A DNA stretch of 64,000 bases from Paralvinella palmiformis (lineage: Eukaryota; Annelida; Polychaeta; Terebellida; Alvinellidae). Made by a program: the position numbers and the translations under genes. Of the stretch, positions 34,652 to 47,941 are shown piece by piece; the first letter of the stretch is position 1; each line of letters begins with the position of its first letter. The stretch spans positions 62,001 through 126,000 of the forward strand of contig JAODUP010000924.1 of NCBI GenBank assembly GCA_025642065.1, written 5' to 3'. The notes under the pieces were generated by a model. That model was not told where the DNA came from. It saw only the letters and a list, made by a program, of their open reading frames with translations, and searched no databases.

Positions 34652-36302
34652 CTATAAATAAAACAGAAAATACTGGCATAATGAACTCTACCTTCGCCCA
34701 ATTATTCAAGGGTAACCAGCCGATTTGACGCCCCTCTGCATGAAACATAACAGGAATATGAATGTTTGAAATGAGGAGGTAAAACGCGTGCCAAACTGTG
34801 CCATGCATCACGGGTTCTGTCCGCTGGGATTTTTTTCCACTGGGATTTTTTCCTGTTACCTTTTGATATTACTTACGAAAATACTTTAATCTCGATTCAT
34901 CTAAAAAAAGAATTATTCATTAAAAGAGAGAAAAATGCGATAAATGCAGTCTTTTATTATAATTTGAGGAACCCAGCAGGAATAATTACGTGGAATCCAC
35001 GTGAATCGGTCTCATTATTCTCAATCTTGTGGAAATTAAGTCAAAGTTGAATCCACCTAAGAACTACAGATGCAATAAATTAAGTTATAGTAGTATATAT
35101 TCTTTTAGGTTAAGTCGGACGACACACATAATTTTTATCAATTATTCATGCAATTAGTAATTACCTTTATATCAACATGACGATTAAAAAAAACATGGGA
35201 CTATACAGACGTCCCAGGTAACTCTAAAAATGAAGGATCTCGTCGGTGACCTAGTAATCGTTATCATGCATATTTTCAGTTACTTATCTGGGAAAGCACA
35301 CACTTGGTAATTAAATGGTCTCGTAATCTGTAATACATACACGGATCATTTTCGAAGACATAGACACAGCTGAATAATAAGAAAGAAAATTAAGAACACC
35401 AAGAGAGCCAAATGTACGGACACCAAAAACAGCTTGAAGAAAACATATTCCGAGAGAGCATTCCCAATTGTTAAATTGGGGCGAATTACTAGCACCCAAA
35501 ACCAATCTAAGAACTTACTAGCTGAAGGAAAAGACAAACTTAATCTTTTGACAGAATGCTCCTGAGAGCTGTAAAAACACAAGGCAGTGAAGGCTGCACT
35601 TAAATTTTCAACAACAACAAAATGGAAAAAAACAATATAGCAGCTGTACTGGTAATGGCTCAGCTAATCCATAGCCAGTTTCATTGAAGCTATCTACGAC
35701 ATGATAAACAGACAACAGGATGATCAACATCATACACACATGCAGTATTTGCATGGAAACCTACCATTGTGGTAGAATTACAACAAATTAGGTCTCATAT
35801 ATAATAATAATAATAATGTATATTTAATAAAGCCACACTAGCGATGTCAAGCTGTACATTTCACTTCACAGGCTAAAAACGGAAGCGAAGAAATTATTGC
35901 TAAGGAATAAGAGGAACTAAGATAAGATAGAGCACGACAAAACATATCTTTGGAGTCGACGGCTCCAAAGAAGTTTGCATAATGTGTTCATAAATTACTG
36001 GAAGGCACCCAACAAGGTCCGGCAAACGTCTACTAGGTAACAATTGGGCAGAATAAAATGAGAGCTAATTTTATCAGTGTCATACAACAGTTCAATAGTA
36101 AAATCTCCCCGAATAGCTGCAGAGATTCAATGTCACGGGAAGAGAAATTTCACATTTCGAAGGAAAAATAACGTAGCAAACAATTATTTTATTCCCTATC
36201 AGATGCACTACCACACTCAAAACAATTCTAACCACCAGCTATCATATTTCTATTAAAATCTTCCCTAAATCCTTAATTTTCGAACTTTCACGAGCCATTT
36301 CT
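34652..36302. other. Unassigned sequence with a possible retroelement remnant
   Basis: At about 35798-35860 the (AAT)n-flanked 85-bp repeat type recurs. Reading minus from 36160 down to it, broken frames run up to the repeat, an arrangement like a LINE 3' end, but I cannot name a domain. Overlapping minus-strand frames at 35311-35582 are hydrophobic and unrecognised. Confidence 0.3.
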
Positions 36303-36329
36303 AATGTGTACTACACTCGCTAGGTTGTG

Positions 36330-36337
36330 TGACGTCA
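36330..36337 (+). promoter_or_regulatory. Perfect cAMP response element (TGACGTCA)
   Basis: An exact 8-bp palindromic CRE lies 66 bases upstream of the candidate start codon at 36403, in a less AT-rich, CpG-containing stretch that stands out from its surroundings. This arrangement is common in animal core promoters. Chance occurrence cannot be excluded. Confidence 0.45.
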
Positions 36338-36402
36338 TCTTTGCCAAACATCACGCAGTGCCGCATTTTGTTTACAAGCGTTCTGACCCTTTGACAGACA
36401 GA

Positions 36403-36542
36403 ATGTCAGGTTCGGACGAACGTTTTGACATTTCCAGGGATACCAAGCCCTACTTTGAACCACTAACGAGTGCATACGTGAACCCACAGCAGCCGCCTGT
36501 GCCGCCGACACCCGGCCCTGGTCCACAACAAAAGCTGGATTG
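36403..36542 (+). CDS. Candidate first exon, proline-rich hypothetical protein
   Basis: From ATG 36403 the frame reads MSGSDERFDISRDTKPYF, then PLTSAYVNPQQPPVPPTPGP and ends GPQQKLDW, where GATTG|GTGTGT makes a good donor (phase 2). GC content is higher than in flanking DNA and a CRE precedes it, as expected of a 5' exon. An in-frame ATG at 36304 is possible, but would place the CRE in coding sequence. The peptide is acidic then proline-rich and probably disordered. Family not recognised. The downstream candidate at 37118 does not join it in phase, so at least one exon is missing from this model. Confidence 0.45.
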
Positions 36543-37117
36543 GTGTGTATTTGTTTGTGTTGGCATAAGCTTAATTGATAAGTCAACACACTGGACCTGG
36601 ACTCTCTATTAAAGTTTCGGCCATGTGAGATGCTAGCAAAGCAAGTTTTAAAACGGCTGTAACTTTATTTATAGGAAAAATTTAAATATATTTCTGATTG
36701 ATACTGGTCTTAATCCATAAAACTAACATTTTGACTAATTTGGGAAACCTTATCCTGTGACCTTTCAGCACAATAATTTATGTCAGACAAGGTTTGCTAC
36801 ATTCATCAATTCTTTTCACATATTCCTTAACTGATAGAACAGTGACTAATATAGCGGATGGCAATGCTGCAATAGTTTGAATGAAATTATGGCAAAGGAA
36901 GTGTCTAAGACTGAAACACTCTCTAGAAGTGTACACACTACACCATTACTGAAAATAATACAAACTTGATTGACATCTTCCGGTACCCTATTCTAAACAA
37001 ATCGGATTACACCATTTTGCTATAATGTCAACATTGCTTTACGCTTGCGAGATCGATGGGTTTGATACTGCATGCCTGTGAAGACTGTACATCAAGGTAT
37101 TGTGCATTTCTTACCAG

Positions 37118-37291
37118 GATCGTATCGCCAGTGAAGAGATGTTCAAACTAAATCAGATCAATCTTCGGACCAGTCAAGAAACAAAAATTGAAGTCTTAAT
37201 TACGATGATGTTATGCCGATCAACGGACCCTGCAAACATCATCGTGCAAGTCACCATCCAGATGAGAGAAAAGGGGAGGCAGCCAGAGGTG
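37118..37291 (+). CDS. Candidate internal exon of the same unidentified gene
   Basis: Bounded by acceptor CTTACCAG (37117) and donor GTG|GTAAGA, 174 bp, 58 codons in phase 0 and open only in that frame. It begins DRIASEEMFKLNQINLRTSQ, continues ETKIEVLITMMLCRSTDPAN and ends REKGRQPEV. It looks like an alpha/beta cytosolic segment. The following base run reaches TAA only if the donor is not used. No family recognised and no later exon found between here and 43 kb. Confidence 0.4.
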
Positions 37292-39626
37292 GTAAGAAAG
37301 TAAGATTATGGGTTGATTTTTACTGGTTCTGAAAGGCTGCTCTTAACTCGAAGTTGATGGCGTGTGACATCCAAGAACTCAGTGGCAACTAGGTTATTGG
37401 ATGAAAGACAAATATACAAATAATGTTTTTCATCTGCCCATATCATTGTTTATGTCTATAGCGAAATCAATCAATGACTTGAGTGAATGAGTTCTATTCA
37501 AAGCGCTTTCTCCATGTGGAATTAGATAAAACAACATATAAATAACTTCTAGCATCTCGGATCGAATAGAGAAATCGAAAAACACTGACACACAGAACGC
37601 ACAAGTTACTACAGCAGTACTGGATAAAATATAATTTATTTTCAAGCCCTACATACAAATCACAGAACAAACATTATAATATATCATCATCAACAACTTT
37701 ATATCTATATCATGAGTTAAACCGAGTTGATAAGTCTAACATCGTAATTTAAACAACCACAGCTGCAAGTCACTAGAAGATAATCGTGTTTGATATTTCG
37801 TCTAAAATATAACGAGTAACACTTCGACGCGACACATTTTACGACATTCGACCAAAGGTTCTGGATCCACCAAGCCGACTCCAGATTTCTATTATGACCA
37901 CAATCGTGACTATTCATTCGCACATCGAAGCTGATAACAACGATCATTCAAGTGTTGTGACTGAAAGACGTGAAAGGAAATTCCAAGTTTCGACTTCATT
38001 CACTCCGTGGATCCGTGCGTATAACGTCTGGAGAAGCACGAGTCAACAAACACATCCTCGGTTATTATCAACATACCGATGGATCATTAGGTCACCAATT
38101 AAATACATTCTAGTTAGGAATAAATTATATAAAAATAGATAGTGCGTCAACAACGTCTAAATAAACGTTGTGTACGCCGATATTAGGAAGAAGATACGTG
38201 TCAACTATTGATTATCTCGACCGCTATTAATATAATGTTATAAATAAGGCCAACGAAACTTTAAATAATCGTCACCCTTGCATGATACTTGTGGGTTATC
38301 ATTAATCATTTACGATCCAGTTTGGTTAACGTCGTGGTTAAATGAAAGCCGGTTAATGTGGAGCCGACTGTACAGCTATCAACGCCTACGAGGCATCAAA
38401 CATTCCATATAAACACACAAATAATAAAGACGCCTTCGTCCATAGAATCACTGCAAATTATCAGAACATTCATTTTATCAACATCTGTCCCTTTGACAAC
38501 ATAATTAATCTCCAAACCAAGTTGGAATTTGTGGTAGTTTTTTTTGTAGGCGTTTATCCAAAAAAGAAATGTTGCGAGCTCAATTTCAAAATTCATTTTT
38601 GTCAACAATTTGGATGATTTTCTCGCATGCAGAGGTAATTACACATTCACGAAATAGGTATTATACTAATACGCTGTTGTCGTTTTTAATAGAAATGGTC
38701 TCTCGTGATAGCGTAAAAATAATATGTTGCAAAACAGTCTAATTGGTGTACCCATTCAATTAAAAACTTCTATTTAATTAAATGATCAGAGGAACTATTT
38801 AGGAAGTAAAATAAACAATATTATTAACAAAGAAAAGGGAAACATTAGCAGCAATACATTATTACGGCATCGTGTTTGGAATGACTGCGAAACACTTTTA
38901 CTGGTGCCATTGGCATCCATTTTCACATTGAAAGTCTAATTACTTTGATAAAGAAACGGGTTCACAACAAAGTCATATTAGTTGTAAAACCAGAAGCTTT
39001 ACGAATTGCCATCCATGGCCTGGTCTGGCTTCTTTGTCGAATAAGAAATATATTGTAACAATAGCAACTAAAATAACAAACCCACAAACTATTTCATCAA
39101 TACTACAACCGATTTAGCAACATGCCACAACACAACAAAAAAGACCATTCCCTGAAAACGATAAGCAGCTCAAACTACGAACATTTCTAACATTAGGTGA
39201 AGTATTAAACCATGTGTTAGCTGTGTTAATAACAGTTATTTAAAGTTTCACACGGAAGGCAAACATGTGTCACAGCCACTGGCATCTCAACTGGTGCAAA
39301 CCTTTCTGTAGGCTATAATACACGTGCCATGAAAGTATTTGACCTCCCACCACAAAACAGCAATAATAATAATAATACACACGTGCAATTTGATAATATG
39401 ACGATCACCCAATTACTCCAGCTGCCCCAAACACGGCAAATACTACAAAGAATAAACTCGCATTAAAGAAATCATATGTAAGACAATACCACAGGATGCT
39501 GAATATATGGTAAAGATTTCACTGACCAGACCCCAAAATATAACCAATCAATGATCCTCTTTTCAGTTTTGTAACCCAGAAAGGTCAAACTGGCAAAATA
39601 CTTCTCACAAATACATAGAGAAAAAT

Positions 39627-39671
<45 letters not shown>

Positions 39672-39908
39672 AATCAGAGAATACGCCAAAATATTGATGT
39701 ATATAATAAACATAATAAGATTTGCCAGACCATAAACTATACTCAATTTACTGTCAGAAAAGTTTGATAGAATAATAACCTCTACTAGTTTCTTCAACAC
39801 AATAGTAACGATTAAATACAAACTACAACAGGTCACAGAACAGTCAACTAGTAAACTCAGTGAACACAAATATACACACACATGAACATAAACACAATAT
39901 TAATACAG
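37292..39908. other. Unassigned sequence
   Basis: No convincing coding region. Minus-strand frames at 37430-37645 and 37717-37947 are open but lack splice context or homology. The segment 38340-38375 ends GAGCCGACTGTACA, which resembles a pogo/Tigger-type terminus without a visible partner. A (TA)n run lies at about 39628-39668. Confidence 0.4.
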
Positions 39909-40086
39909 TGAGCCCACTCTGTTCATAGGTAGAGCACAATCTTCCAGAACTGCACGGCATGGGATTGAGTCCCAGCATTACCCATATCTGTTGGATGTTT
40001 CATCTAATGCTTTACATTCTCCAGTGATTTCCCCCCCAAGTCAATATGTCCCGAGTGTGACCAATATCATTCAAGGCTAAACAAAA
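39909..40086 (+). repeat. tRNA-derived SINE, family B
   Basis: GAGCCCACTCTGTTCATAGG head, GGGATTGAGTCCCAG B box, then the family tail GTTGGATGTTTCATC and GTGTGACCAATATC, ending AAGGCTAAACAAAA. Confidence 0.65.
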
Positions 40087-43000
40087 GCACTCATTCACTC
40101 ATAACTCACTTTCACTCGCTCACTCACAAAATGAAAAAAGTAACAAACACAGACAGAACAGTAAGAAGGCCTGAGATTATTAAGTCAAAATACACAGTTT
40201 ATACTCGTATATACATCACCAAAAACAAAGGTTAGTACTAGGTACCAGCAGTGCTATTATGCCAACTCCAGACTCTTCCAGTTAACTTTCCGAGTATTAC
40301 ACGTCCAAAAATAGAGTAAAATTAATTGCACAGCAAAGACTCAGAGATCTACTCCCAATATCTACCGAGACTAAAATGTCAATGATAATGCACATTTTGA
40401 ATGGTCGACGCCTCATAAATAAAAAAACACGATAATCTGTGAAGTGATATGCACGAAATGTTGTGAGCATTTTAAGCGTCGTTTAACAGATACTGAAAAC
40501 AGCGTCAGCATCCCAGCGCAATAAAAACTAATCGTAATCATATTGAGCAGTTAAGATAGTAGTTTATCAAGTTATTGACAGATACAAATTACATCTGTAT
40601 TCAGTTTCTGAAAATAATTTCTTTCTAATTTTGTTTACAAATATTTAATCAACATATTCCAATTAAAAACTTTTCCATTCAATGTTCTATTCTACATTTC
40701 TGTCATCTAATTACACATTGCGATTTATCTGGAGAAGGTAGATCAAGACTCTGACCCAAAAAAGTAAACAATTTCATGTGTTATCATATTAGAAAGATAT
40801 TAGTAATCTTCTAATATCAGAGGGTCATTAAGTTGGGTGACAAATCTGGGAACAACGTCTTCTTTTGGGGGCTCTCCTTATACTGTCATGGAATGCAGCT
40901 AAACTCCAAAACAAGTTATGACTAATGATGATATAGTGAACCCTCGTAACACACTGCAGAAGAATTAATCACTAAAAGTATCGTCTGAATTGTGAGCGAA
41001 CTGATACAGTCATTCACAGAGTGAAGAAACAGCTAGTAATCTAGATCTCGTTATTGTCAAATCAGAGTTATTGTTATACATACACACACACACACACATG
41101 TTTACAACAAGGCACAAGAAACAGTCTGGTTAACATCGTCCAAGAACTAAAGATCAGTGTAACAGTAAATCCTGATGGTGAATGGAACAACAATCAGAAC
41201 ACCATGAGACTGCAACTACCGGTAGTTAAAAACTAGACAAAAACTACCCCGAAAGGTACTAAAAAATAACTTCATCACAACATCCATACAAGATACATTT
41301 AAAATACTGTGTATGGAGGTTCCTTGCATTAAACATCTTAAGCAGCATACATCTATTCTGTAACCATTATTCGGTGAACAGCTCGACTGAGCAATATAAC
41401 GCAGCGACGACTGCATGGACTAGTATACATACATGTAAGAAAGTTAATCTTATCTCCACCTAAGGCACATCCAAGTTTTGATAATAAGTATATTTACACC
41501 ATAAAACCAGACATTGTGACCAGTCCCTTTGGAAATATCACTTATCAATGGTCCCAATGCTAGTTGGAGACATCTTGGTCTTTTGTTTAAAGTAAATTCT
41601 GATTTTCAACATGAATGGCTTCCATTACTTGTATCAAGCCAGTAATACAATGGTCCCTGTATTGCCAACAAGAGGCCACTGTCAATATAGATTAAGGCAT
41701 AAGATTGTGTATTATATATATATATATATATTTATATAAAGAAAGACAAATTTAGATATAAACGGATAATTGGACCACTATCATAAATGCAAAAACAAAT
41801 CTTTGAACCTTCAATCAATTCAATATTTACAAGCAACTTCAAGCGGGAAAATAAATATGCCAAACATGTGGCATATTTCTTGTATGATGACATGCCATAC
41901 TTTGATTTTAATAATTTACTCTAAGCTACACTAAAATGATATAAATAGATATCATAAAGGGCCGACAGATATTTCACTGACTTTTGTTTTAAAAGCATCA
42001 GACACATATATACAAACTGTAAACTTCTTGCTGTTCAGAGACAGACTAGGCAGTGTAAAACTTGTGCATGTCACATGCAAAGGGAGTAATATTACTATGG
42101 ATGGTCAACGTTTTTCTATGTTGCAATTGTTTCAAGGGGAAACACGAGTCATTTGTTGGAAAATGAAACATCAGGGACATAACTGATCTGCAGGAATCAA
42201 GCCTTCATATCCATTGTCCGAGTGGTCTCATCTAAAACCTGGTGCTGTACTAATCTATATCTACCGCAGTTAGTCTGATTTTCCTACCGAAGACACATTA
42301 CAAGTATAAAGCCAATAGTCAACGAAGAATAATTATCAAACAAATACCTGTTGGGATAGAAGCCCAACACACAAACAGCACTAAGCCCCATCATTAAAAC
42401 TATGAAAGAACCCATGAGCTGATCCTTGATAAGATACAGCGAGCTATTCATGGCATGTTTTGGGGCAAATTATCCATACAATAGGTTTCTGATAATTAGT
42501 ATTTGTAATAACAACAACAACAAAAAACATGATTAAACATATGTTAATTATAATCCCCAACAGCAAGTTAATCTGGATAACATAATGAAAGAAAATGAAA
42601 TGGATCTGATATGCTTAACACTAAATACCATCATCACACCATGACCTGAACTATAGCAAATAAATCAGGAGAAATTTCAATGCACCATGAAAATTAACAA
42701 CATACACTGCTTACATAATATGACATCTAAATGCGTAGTGAACACTGGCCGAGGGATTTAACACAATCGTAAAAACCATGATACGTTCTTCATTTAGCAA
42801 AATATTTCAATTCCCGTAATAACAATTTTACAACAGTCTGCGAAGTGATGATCAGATAGGGAAATGAATAGATCATGCGCATCTGAGCAGAAACCACACC
42901 ATCAATACGAAGATGAAGGAAGATGGCTGTTTAATTGTTGGCATTCTGATCCGGCTGCTTCACCAATGACAATGTATACCAGTGCTCCTACACACTGAAA

Positions 43001-43096
43001 CTACGCTACACCAAATCTCTGAAACCAACTGATAACTGATGCTGGAGACTATAACAGATGGATGAAATGTGAAGATGAGCCAATGACGTATCACCA
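40087..43096. other. Intergenic sequence and SWEET 3' flank
   Basis: AT-rich, no gene seen. Short CA and TA microsatellites lie near 41080 and 41714. The SWEET 3' UTR should occupy the right end; a minus-strand ATTAAA at 42930-42935, about 160 bases past the stop codon, is the nearest poly(A) signal candidate. Confidence 0.45.
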
Positions 43097-46000
43097 TCAT
43101 ATCCTATCAGACTTTATGCCATCTACAGACAACTGGCTTGAGCTGGCTGGATACTTGACGAAGAGACTAAGCTGGACAGCACCAAGCACTGCACCAAGAA
43201 AGTTTGGAACCTGTCAGTAAGACAAAATAAATGAACACTGATTATTAATTGCATTTATTAGTAAAAGTATTACTAAGTACCTTGCCAAATAATATGCTTA
43301 ACTCTCCAGATAGGCTACTATAATATCTAAGATGTGTTTAGAACCAGCTATTACAAAGATCACATGAAAACATGGAAATTTTATAGCTTATTTCTACATT
43401 GGTAAGTGTAATTTATGACATGCATAGCATTGTAAATGTGATATCAATTACCATAGAAGTATGCATAATCAGTTTTTTATTTGGTAATGCCTGAATAATG
43501 ATAGAAAAAGTTACGTAAAATATTCTGAATTTACAGTTATTTTCTCAACTTTGTTACCATGATATAACCACATAAAACACACTCTTATTTCAAAAACCTC
43601 TGCTCCATGCTAAATGGCAGATTCCTTTTTTAAACATAGTTCAATAAATATGGCATGGATGTATTAAAATACAGTTTTATGAAGAGAGTTTTATACTTAT
43701 TTGATGTACAATGATATAGTAAGATTTTTGCAATAAAAACTTGAACAAGTTGAATAAAGCATACACTAATAAGCATATAATCATGCAACTTGCGGCTGAT
43801 GTATACATGACTCTCTCTCTCTCTCTCTCTCTCTCTGTAAGATATTTACTCTATGTGTAAAAGCTAAACACAGACAAATAAAGGAATTTGGTCACTAGTC
43901 TGTATTAGAAATGTTCTATTGCCTTTTGGTAAAACCCGAAAAGGACAAAATCTACTGGGTATTTAGACACAGCCTCTAGTACAAAGAGCACCCAAGCCCA
44001 GACAGCTCTGTTCATCTGGTTTTCACTTGTTGTCTGTTCCCAGGGTTAAAACTCATGCTGGGACTCATGTTTTTTCAGTTGCTGTCCCTACTCTTCAGAA
44101 TTTACTCTCTGAACATGTTAAGTCATCAAATAGCATAGTTTCTTTCTATACCCATTTGAAAACTTACTTCTTCAGACTCGCTTATCATTCCTAAGTTTCC
44201 TTTCCATCCGATCATTGTTGGTGAACTTTGCATTGTACCCAGACTATGAGTTAGCCCAACCCCTGTACTAGGTGTGACACTGAGCTTGATTCTTTTCGAG
44301 GATAATGGAGCTATAGAAGTTTTCTAATTATTATTATTATTGTGAGCAGCTCATGTGTTTCATCTAGTATGTTGCTTTCTTAAAAAATTAACTAAACGTT
44401 AGGCTCAAACACACAAGTAACATTTTTTGTACATTAGGACTTATAGGGATATATTGTGATTAGTTAGAAAAGGGTAGTTTTATTGCTCCAACCACTTGAT
44501 GCCTTGGGTTTTTTGTCAGATTTTATTGATTAATTCCCGTACTTGTTCAGCATGTTCTATTGATTAATTCCTGTACTTGTTCGGCATGTTCTGTTAATTA
44601 AGTCTTGTACTTGTTAGGCATTTTCTGTTAATTAAGTCCTGTACTCTAACACAAATAAATTATCCAACTGATTCAAACCAGAAAATTATAAGTTTGTTTA
44701 TTGCTGTATCATTGTTCCCCACAATGTTGGTTGAAAATGGGAAGCTTCTGGTACACCCCAATGTGGTGGTGACACCTAACGACTAAATGATGAACCCAAT
44801 CTTGAAACTAGACCATTTATTCAAAATGTTTATCCATTGTTACACATTTATACATGACTATGTACAGAAAAACCTAGAATAGTTCATGTTAGAAACAGAA
44901 CTTCTAAATGATAATTCTAATAAGAAAATGATGAACGATAAAATGAGCCATACATAAAGTTAAAATTGATATTAATTAAGGCTTTAAAGACCAGAAAAAT
45001 GCATGTCATCAATCTGTTTTATAAAACAATCTTCAAACTAACACATTTACTGCCCACATTTTAAAAATCCATTTTTGATAAGTCTTAATTTAATCGTTAC
45101 GTCATGATGGCTAAATAAATTCATGTCATACAGATGATGCTCTATTTGTAAACCTTACATAGCTGAAATAATAGCGCTCAGAAGACAACAAAGTAACGCC
45201 CCCCCCCCCAAACTGTACTTGATAATACTAACCTGAATGAATAAGTCATCCACAAGATAGCCATAAAGAAGCCATTCTAGAGCGACGATGAAGTTACCAA
45301 AGGACAGTGTGAAAGGCATACAATGAGTACTCCTGTGTGCGTAATACTTCGGCCTATAAAATGTTAAGAAGATTTTCATAAAATAACAACAAATGGAGCG
45401 ATGGTGGTAAAAAGACGTGAATATGTATTATTTAACAGCAATACAAAAATTATGTTGAAGTTCGCTTTTACCTAGATTTCAAATGATGATGTTAATATTT
45501 TAACAGATAAACAAATATGGATAAAACTCATTACAAAGGTGTCTGTTTATATCACAATATTGTATACAACATGATGAGGCTTGGTCTATAATGTCAAAAT
45601 ACAGTCTTTAAATCATTGCCGCAAAATTGGAATATCAGGAAGTAACATGAACATATCATTATCAACCAAATCTAGTATCTTGTATTTCTTTACTGTTAGC
45701 ACAGTTATTAATTTTTATGCTAACTGAGAGGCTAATTACTTGTTAATGAGTGGTAAAAATATAAATGAAATGAGTGGCGATGGTGCCTTTTAGTTAGAGC
45801 ATAGGTGTCATAATCGAAGGGGGTCACAGGTTCTAGACTTCGGCCTGTAATGCTGTCATGTTTGGGACTAGTTCACTCAGCCATATGGGAGAACCTTACA
45901 GGATGTGATGGCTATGTGTCCGAGTAATGCTATGTGCCTATAGTGGCGGCATGAGTTGTATGCTCCCTCAGGAGGTGAGGTGTGTGCTGGATTGAAGCAG

Positions 46001-47898
46001 GTCTGACTGAGGGATAATAATAATAATGTAAAAGCACCCCAGAAGAACACAGATGAATGTGGTACTCCATAAATCAAACAATTTTTTACATCAGTATCAT
46101 TATATAAAAAAGTTGAGGAAATAAATGAAGAAGTATACATTTAAATACCTTCAACTTCACTTGATATTGGTATTATTGATTATAGTAAACAATCCTAAAC
46201 ATGTGTTTAGGATTATAGTTAACAATCCTAAACAAGTGTTTAGGATTATAGTTAACAATCCTAAACATGTGTTTAGGATTATAGTTAACAATCCTAAACA
46301 AGTGTTAATTAATGCCAAAATTGATAATATATGGCATGGAGATGAATGTAAAGGTATAGCTTTCAAGTTTTTCAGTATCATAATGTGCAGTTATGTTTTG
46401 TAGCCAGATCAAACAACACTGATACGACAGCTTTTTGAGTGGATATATTTTCTAGATAAAGCTTATCTTCAACAAAAGCTTTATACATTTTCTCAGATGA
46501 AATGAAGTACTGATGTTACAATTTGTTAGAGCGATTCACTCATCAGTATAAAACACATATATGACCAGTATAGGTGACACCGAAACAGCAGCATTTAAAC
46601 GTATAACTTGTTTCATCAATTGCATAAAATACTGTAATGGTCTTACCATGGCTGCAAGTGGGGAGCCATATGACAGCACTGTTACAGATGAGCAGAAAAG
46701 TCCCATATAAAATATAGCATCATCTCGGTCTCCAGCGTAATACCTTAAGTAGATCAGTATAGGAAATAGTAACATCCCTCCAAATGTCAGCTGCTGGTGC
46801 ATTGTTGTCTGTTTGGAAAGATTACAAATAATTACAAATTGTTTTTAATTTAATTTAGTTTCATATGTCTTCCACCAACATTCACACATGTATTAAATAA
46901 AATTAAACTGAATCTATTCCAAACAATTACATAAAACATTAAGACATATGCTCAAGATGATAATGATTAACGTTTTATGGCCGCTTTTGTGCGCATGGTA
47001 GGCCAAATGGGCCTCCAAAGGTAAATGACATGTTCAAATCAACTGACAAACATGTCATAATTCAATACTGATGTGGCCTATTGGGTCTTTTAACCCATAC
47101 GCTAGACTCTCCGCAAAATTGTAGGCACCAGGTAAAATTTATGACAGGAACAATTACACAAATCTCATTAAAAGAAATACGAGATTCTAAATTTCTGGAT
47201 TCTCACAAAGCTGTACTTTAGATGCAACTCGGCATCATTATATCAAGAAGCCTAAAATATAACCGAATAAACATACCATAAATTTCTAAAAAGAGGTATA
47301 ATGTTTAACACATTTTCTTCTTCAATAGATTCATAAATATGTATTAATATCAGTACATCCCAAATTTCAATTCCGATGTCATCTAATAACTCTAGCACTA
47401 ATGTGCCTGCTCCTCTTTAAACGAGATAGATACTTTCCCTTGTTATGTCTAATTTATTGAATTAACCAGAAATAGTTAAAACTATTTATAAATTGGCTTC
47501 AACCCATTTGTATTCATGTGTTAAGTTTGGAATTTGGGAAAGTTTCCAAATTGGAATACCCCATTACTTTCTGTGACAAGAAAGTTAATTTTTATATTAC
47601 CTGACTTAAATTAGAATTAACGTGTCACATGAAGATAAGACAAGATGGACTGAGGAATGTTACCTTGGATGATGTATTTGCATAATATATGACAAGGTAG
47701 ATCAAGGTAAGGATTGCTCCCATTCCATTCACATAAATTAAGGTGTCGTCATTCTTGAACAGGCCATACTTCAGCCACAAGGTGGCACTGCAAGTAGAAT
47801 GGTGAAGCATGTAAAATATATATGTTTGTTTTTCTAACTAAAACTGATTTCATGTTCTAACAATGATAACTAGGTAACTTAGTGACTTTTTTAAATGC

Positions 47899-47941
<43 letters not shown>

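Noticed and set aside
37717..37947. 76-codon minus-strand frame with a cysteine-rich end
   Set aside because: No splice context, homology or supporting neighbours. Reported only as unassigned sequence.
46181..46308. Possible CRISPR array or telomere repeat
   Set aside because: The repeats have no unique spacers, the unit is not TTAGGG, and the site is inside an intron of an animal gene.
46125..46403. 92- and 74-codon frames with a 12-residue repeat
   Set aside because: The repeat peptide is only the translation of the 36-bp minisatellite in a SWEET intron.
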